NCBI GenBank assembly: GCA_031279175.1
Contig: JAITJA010000114.1
Coordinates: forward strand, 1 to 6,603
From: Odoribacteraceae bacterium
GTDB lineage: Bacteria > Bacteroidota > Bacteroidia > Bacteroidales > Marinifilaceae
DNA length: 6,603 bases
Reading direction: 5' to 3'
Part shown: one piece after another, positions 6,075 through 6,603 of the stretch
How the letters are laid out: each line of letters begins with the position of its first letter
How positions within the stretch are numbered: position 1 is the stretch's first letter
The notes under the pieces: model-generated
Told to the model about the DNA's origin: nothing
What the model saw: the letters and a program-made list of their open reading frames with translations, nothing else
Databases searched by the model: none
Translations under genes and position numbers: made by a program

Positions 6075-6603
6075 TCACAAGAAATAGGGTTTAATCTTTT
6101 TCAGCGTGCGCGGTGGGAGCACTTTCTTTTCTTCCAGCAGGGAGTAAGAGATTCGTCCTCCTCCCGCGCGTTTCGCGTCAAAGATCAGCGTGACGTCCTC
6201 GTATTCCAGGTACGGGTGGCGGAGGAGGGTGGTAAAGCTCATCGTGTCGATATCCCGCTTGCGGATCAACGAGGCGTCGACGGTGAGGAAGGGGAGCAGG
6301 GAATCGACGACGAGGTATTTCGCGTTTAACTCTTTTAGCTGGGTCGCGCTGTGGAATCCTCCCAGCCGCTCCCGGTATTGCAGGATACGGGAGGCGTAGT
6401 AGGGGCCGATACCCCTGATCTTGACTAATGTCGCGCTGTCGGCACTATTCAACTCGACGGGGGCGGGCCGCGACGGGCGGCGGTACGTCGGGGAGGAAGA
6501 TCGCCGGGGATAATCTACCTTTCGCGTCTCCCGTATTTCCTCTTGTGGCAGCGCGAAAAACGCGGGGCCTTCACTCCTCAGCACCGTCGGGACGAGAAAA
6601 AAC
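6075..6603 (-). CDS. Helix-hairpin-helix (ComEA-like) protein, partial: 5' end outside window
   Basis: About 175 C-terminal residues are visible, and the frame stays open to the window edge, so the true start lies beyond base 6603. The GTG at 6582-6584 should not be taken as the start: the codons before it encode FFLVPT, which looks like the tail of a membrane segment. Numbering from that GTG, a basic, Pro/Ser/Arg-rich linker (about 20-42) precedes a first helix-hairpin-helix region with VELNSADSATLVKIRGIG (43-60), then RILQYRERLGGF (66-77). A second, more divergent one follows around 111-138 (DTMSFTTLLRHPYLEYEDV). The LN-x-A-D-x-x-x-L-x-x-I-x-G-I-G pattern is characteristic of ComEA and related proteins, whose hairpins contact the DNA backbone without sequence specificity. 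Bacteroidota commonly carry such membrane-anchored two-repeat proteins; their role is not settled, and DNA uptake is only one possibility. It ends in TGA 35 nt before the AsmA gene. Confidence 0.88.
   Translation of the reverse strand, partial: FFLVPTVLRSEGPAFFALPQEEIRETRKVDYPRRSSSPTYRRPSRPAPVELNSADSATLVKIRGIGPYYASRILQYRERLGGFHSATQLKELNAKYLVVDSLLPFLTVDASLIRKRDIDTMSFTTLLRHPYLEYEDVTLIFDAKRAGGGRISYSLLEEKKVLPPRTLKKIKPYFL

Noticed and set aside
6582..6584. GTG as the real start of the helix-hairpin-helix gene
   Set aside because: The frame continues open to the window edge with a hydrophobic stretch, and the family normally has an N-terminal membrane segment, so the gene is truncated here.

Overview
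This window looks like a moderately GC-rich member of the Bacteroidota, probably Bacteroidales. I infer this from protein types alone: a TonB-dependent receptor paired with a DUF5074/YncE-like lipoprotein, a Bacteroidota-type AsmA protein, and a two-repeat helix-hairpin-helix protein. Weak ribosome-binding sites also fit. I cannot name a genus.

All four genes lie on the minus strand and read leftwards as one compact, probably co-transcribed block. In transcription order they are: (1) the 3' part of a ComEA-like helix-hairpin-helix gene (6603 to 6075, 5' end outside the window); (2) a large AsmA-family inner-membrane-anchored protein (6039 to 3550); (3) a BtuB-like TonB-dependent outer-membrane receptor (3541 to 1562); (4) a beta-propeller lipoprotein resembling BtuG (1558 to 368). 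The gaps are 35, 8 and 3 nt. The receptor and lipoprotein form a plausible outer-membrane uptake pair, with cobalamin or a related corrinoid as the best guess. AsmA proteins are thought to act in envelope lipid transport or outer-membrane homeostasis, so genes 2 to 4 share an envelope theme. No promoter, cobalamin riboswitch or classical terminator was recognised.

The most unusual part is the left end, positions 1 to 376. It has no credible gene and is filled by a degenerate tandem array of about nine 41 to 44 bp units. Each good unit carries two different palindromes: a GC-rich hairpin TCGCG-N4-CGCGA, and an AT-richer palindrome TTTCCAAC-N-GTTGGAAA (replaced by TTAAAATATTTTA in two units). 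Where both are preserved, their dyad centres alternate at about 20.5 bp, close to two DNA helical turns. The array is cut by the left edge of the window. Its last unit overlaps the 3' end of the lipoprotein gene, so that the stop codon sits in the loop of a repeat palindrome. I do not recognise this as a described repeat family.

Smaller points are a nine-base G homopolymer and an in-frame 9-bp microsatellite, both inside the AsmA gene. Both are candidate sites of length variation.
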